A stretch of DNA of 19,204 bases, taken from the NCBI GenBank assembly GCA_900772575.1, contig CAAHEN010000077.1, positions 1-19,204 on the forward strand, in the 5' to 3' direction. How positions within the stretch are numbered: the stretch's first letter is position 1; each line of letters starts with the position of its first letter. This document shows, one piece after another, positions 17,058 through 19,204 of the stretch. Made by a program: the position numbers and the translations under genes. Source of the DNA: Bacteroidaceae bacterium. GTDB taxonomy: Bacteria > Bacteroidota > Bacteroidia > Bacteroidales > Bacteroidaceae. A model generated the notes under the pieces. That model was not told the DNA's origin. It was given only the letters and a program-made list of their open reading frames with translations, and did no database searches.

Positions 17058-17438
17058 TTATTTAGTAGCTTTTTTCTTGTTAGCGACAGTCTTCTTGCGG
17101 CCCTTGCGGGTACGTGCGTTGTTCTTGGTGCTCTGACCACGAACGGGCAAACCGATACGGTGGCGAATGCCACGATAGCAACCAATGTCCATCAGGCGTT
17201 TGATGTTCAACTGAATCTCAGAACGGAGATCACCCTCCACCTTGAACTCAGCGCCGATGATTTCACGGATCTTGGCGGCTTGGTCATCGGTCCAATCCTT
17301 CACTTTAAGACCCCTGTCTATGCCGGCCTTGTCTAAAATCTTAGCCGAGCTACTGCGACCTATACCATAGATGTAGGTCAAGGCGATTTCACCTCGCTTG
17401 TTCTGAGGCAAATCTACACCAACAATTCTTATTGCCAT
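17058..17438 (-). CDS. rpsM: Small ribosomal subunit protein uS13
   Basis: uS13 is in the head of the 30S subunit and forms intersubunit bridges and tRNA contacts. The 126-residue product starts MAIRIVGVDLPQNKRGEI and carries TYIYGIGRSSSAKILDKAGI, the helix-two-turn-helix region, and CYRGIRHRIGLPVRGQ. The basic C-terminal tail ends NARTRKGRKKTVANKKKATK and reaches into the tRNA-binding P site in known structures. It lies 32 bases after rpmJ and 11 bases before rpsK, the standard order. Confidence 0.98.
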   Translation of the reverse strand: MAIRIVGVDLPQNKRGEIALTYIYGIGRSSSAKILDKAGIDRGLKVKDWTDDQAAKIREIIGAEFKVEGDLRSEIQLNIKRLMDIGCYRGIRHRIGLPVRGQSTKNNARTRKGRKKTVANKKKATK

Positions 17439-17470
17439 ATACTTGATTTGGTTATTGTGCGGTAATGGTT

Positions 17471-17587
17471 TTAACCCTGACGCATTTTGAACTTAGGGTT
17501 CTTCTTGTTAATCACGAACAGACGACCCTTGCGACGTACGATCTTGCAGTCGGGTGTCCGCTTCTTCAAAGATGCTCTTGTCTTCAT
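17471..17587 (-). CDS. rpmJ: Large ribosomal subunit protein bL36, zinc-free form
   Basis: This 38-residue gene runs from ATG at 17587–17585 to TAA at 17473–17471. The protein begins MKTRASLKKRTPDCKIVRRK and ends NPKFKMRQG, matching bL36, the smallest large-subunit protein. Ordinary bL36 binds zinc through Cys11, Cys14, Cys27 and a His near 32. Here only Cys14 remains; the other positions carry Pro or Asn and Phe, so the zinc site is lost. It sits between infA (13 bases upstream) and rpsM (32 bases downstream), the normal position. Identity is firm from both sequence and context. Confidence 0.95.
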   Translation of the reverse strand: MKTRASLKKRTPDCKIVRRKGRLFVINKKNPKFKMRQG

Positions 17588-17600
17588 ATCTTATTGCTTT

Positions 17601-17819
17601 TTATTTGTATCTAAACACGATGCGTCCCTTCGACAGGTCGTAAGGACTCATCTCCACCTTCACCTTGTCGCCGGGGAGAATCTTGATGTAATGCATTCTC
17701 ATCTTGCCGGAGATGTGGGCCGTAATCTCATGCCCGTTCTCCAGTTCGACGTGGAACATCGCATTGCTCAGGGCCTCCACGATGACGCCGTCTTGCTCGA
17801 TTGCTGTTTGCTTAGCCAT
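17601..17819 (-). CDS. infA: Translation initiation factor IF-1
   Basis: IF-1 occupies the A site of the 30S subunit during initiation and assists IF-2 and IF-3. The 72-residue product is an S1-like OB fold of normal length: AKQTAIEQDGVIVEALSNAM, VELENGHEITAHISGKMRMH, and ILPGDKVKVEMSPYDLSKGR are all present. The start codon lies inside the end of map: ATG at 17819–17817 precedes the map stop at 17814–17812, an 8-base overlap that implies coupled translation. Downstream, rpmJ begins after 13 bases. Confidence 0.98.
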   Translation of the reverse strand: MAKQTAIEQDGVIVEALSNAMFHVELENGHEITAHISGKMRMHYIKILPGDKVKVEMSPYDLSKGRIVFRYK

Positions 17820-18618
17820 TGGCTTGATTCTTCAGTCGTTCTATTTCTTCGATTTCTTCAAATGATGACATGAGCTCAGCCTTGCCATGGTGAATGGCGA
17901 TGGTGTGCTCGAAGTGCGCGGCCGGTTTGCCGTCACGGGTGACGACGCCCCATTTGTCAGGCAGCATGTAGAGCGCATGCGTCCCCATGGTGATCATGGG
18001 TTCGATGGCGATGCAGAGCCCATTCTTGATCAGTTTGCCGTTGCCACGCCGACCGTAGTTGGGCACCTGAGGGTCTTCGTGCATCTCACGGCCGATGCCG
18101 TGACCGACAAATTCCCTCACGACGCCGTAACCCTGTGCCTCGCAGTGACTCTGCACGGCATAGCCGATATCGCCCAGGCGATGGCCCGGCAGGGCTTGCT
18201 CTATGCCTTTGTACAGGGACGCCTTCGTCGTGGCCAGCAGCTGCCTGACTTCCGGGCTGACCTCGCCGACACAGAACGTGTAGCAGGAGTCGCCGCAGAA
18301 CCCGTCCAGCAAGGTGCCGCAATCCACCGATACGATGTCGCCCTCTTTGAGCGGGTCATCGTTGGGGATGCCGTGCACGACCACTTCATTGACAGACGTG
18401 CATATCGAGGCGGGGAAGTCAGCGCCAAAGGGATTGGGGAAGCCTTTGAAAGTCGGCTTAGCCCCATGATCCCTTATGAACTGTTCAGCCAGGGTGTCCA
18501 ACTGGCGGGTCGTGACGCCCGGCTGTATCACTTTGGCGATTTCGGCAAGCGTGGCGCTGACCAGCAAGTTGGCCTTGCGCAGCAGCTCGATCTCGTCATC
18601 AGTTTTCAGATAAATCAT
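17812..18618 (-). CDS. map: Type I methionine aminopeptidase
   Basis: The enzyme removes the initiator Met from new proteins when the next residue is small. The 268-residue product has the complete pita-bread fold with the five metal ligands Asp99 (SVDCG), Asp110 (CGDSC), His173 (VGHGIG), Glu206 (IEPM) and Glu237 (FEHT). Each is two residues beyond its E. coli counterpart. His82 in VVVHGIP corresponds to the substrate-binding His79. The N-terminus MIYLKTDDEIELLRKA is typical of type Ia enzymes, with no SH3-like extension. A short acidic tail (SSFEEIEEIERL) extends the C-terminus. It lies 13 bases after secY and overlaps infA by 8 bases. Confidence 0.97.
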   Translation of the reverse strand: MIYLKTDDEIELLRKANLLVSATLAEIAKVIQPGVTTRQLDTLAEQFIRDHGAKPTFKGFPNPFGADFPASICTSVNEVVVHGIPNDDPLKEGDIVSVDCGTLLDGFCGDSCYTFCVGEVSPEVRQLLATTKASLYKGIEQALPGHRLGDIGYAVQSHCEAQGYGVVREFVGHGIGREMHEDPQVPNYGRRGNGKLIKNGLCIAIEPMITMGTHALYMLPDKWGVVTRDGKPAAHFEHTIAIHHGKAELMSSFEEIEEIERLKNQANG

Positions 18619-18631
18619 CCGTCAGCGGCTC

Positions 18632-19204
18632 TTAGTAGGCGGAGACGTTTGAACCGTGAGAACGCACGTGGCCGGAATTGAGCAGGCCGTCGTAGCGGCG
18701 CACGAGCATGTAGCTTTCGATCTGCTGCAACGTGTCGAGCACGACGCCGACCAGAATCAGCAGGGACGTGCCGCCGAAGAACTGTGCAAACCCCTGGCTG
18801 ACGCCAAACACGCCGGCAAACGCAGGCAGGATGGCGATGACGGAGATGAACAACGATCCCGGCAACAGGATGCGCGACATGACGGTGTCGAGATAGTCTG
18901 CCGTCGGCTTGCCAGGCTTCACGCCTGGAATGAAACCGTTGTTGCGCTTCATATCCTCAGCCATCTGCACGGGATTGAGCGTGATGGCTGTATAGAAGTA
19001 AGTGAAGGCGATAATCAGGACGACCAATACGATATTGTAGGGCACGCTGGTGTGGTCACGGAAGCTCATCCAGAAACCGCTCGCGTTGGCATCTGCCGAC
19101 GCCGACACGACTGTCAGGGGTATGAACATGATGGCCTGCGCGAAGATGATAGGCATCACGTTGGCCGCAAAGAGCTTCAAGGGAATGTACTGGCGGGCGC
19201 CGCC
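18632..19204 (-). CDS. secY: Protein translocase subunit SecY, C-terminal part
   Basis: The gene begins beyond the right edge of the window; 190 residues of its C-terminal half are present, ending at the stop near 18632. SecY is the central channel of the SecYEG translocon in the inner membrane. The visible frame enters as GGARQYIPLKLFAANVMPII, followed by FAQAIMF and TYFYTAITLNPVQMAEDMKR, the well-conserved region of transmembrane helices 7–8. NGFIPGVKPGKPTADYLDTV is the cytoplasmic loop before helix 9, and the C-terminal sequence carries a cytosolic YMLVRRYDGLLNSGHVR. It heads the visible part of the minus-strand ribosomal operon, with map 13 bases downstream. The TTG codon at 19180 is not a start, since the conserved frame continues upstream to the window edge. 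Confidence 0.97.
   Translation of the reverse strand, partial: GGARQYIPLKLFAANVMPIIFAQAIMFIPLTVVSASADANASGFWMSFRDHTSVPYNIVLVVLIIAFTYFYTAITLNPVQMAEDMKRNNGFIPGVKPGKPTADYLDTVMSRILLPGSLFISVIAILPAFAGVFGVSQGFAQFFGGTSLLILVGVVLDTLQQIESYMLVRRYDGLLNSGHVRSHGSNVSAY

Overview
The window reads as chromosomal DNA from a GC-rich member of the Bacteroidales, most likely a Prevotella-like lineage. The evidence is the gene order uppS–bamA–two OmpH/Skp genes, the Bacteroidetes-type promoter boxes (TTG, about 20 bases, TAnnTTTG) with little sign of Shine-Dalgarno sequences, the TM2/CD225/DUF2752 membrane-protein set, and the character of the ribosomal proteins (L17 with an acidic Ala/Glu tail, L36 and S4 without zinc-binding cysteines). 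The species cannot be named from the sequence alone. I see no insertion sequence, phage gene, CRISPR array, tRNA or rRNA.

Left part, plus strand (1–5.8 kb), is an envelope-building block. It holds the end of uppS (lipid carrier for cell-wall synthesis), complete bamA (outer-membrane protein insertase), two tandem OmpH/Skp periplasmic chaperones (the second with its own promoter inside the end of the first) and a strong terminator. A PBP4-type D-Ala-D-Ala carboxypeptidase gene follows. A secreted GH36 alpha-galactosidase lies convergently on the minus strand (5853–8015). Next come a 314-base divergent spacer with a perfect 26-bp palindrome and a promoter, then uvrA (nucleotide excision repair) and, 15 bases later, an exported DNA/RNA non-specific endonuclease.

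Middle part (12.07–14.47 kb) has two gene-poor stretches of about 0.6 kb each. They flank three small minus-strand membrane-protein genes (TM2 domain, CD225/dispanin, DUF2752). The left gap carries a recognisable promoter placed directly before a compact hairpin, plus short repeats. The right gap shows almost nothing until the ribosomal-operon terminator.

Right part, minus strand (14.47–19.2 kb), is the end of the spc/alpha ribosomal operon in the order secY (partial)–map–infA–rpmJ–rpsM–rpsK–rpsD–rpoA–rplQ, tightly spaced and ending in a long hairpin terminator. It supplies protein export, N-terminal Met removal, translation initiation, four small-subunit or large-subunit proteins around RNA polymerase alpha, and L17.

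Most of the window is ordinary core genome. The points most worth a second look are the TM2–CD225–DUF2752 set, the promoter-plus-hairpin element near 12.3 kb, the 26-bp palindrome at 8.1 kb, and the tyrosine-rich insertion in the BamA barrel.
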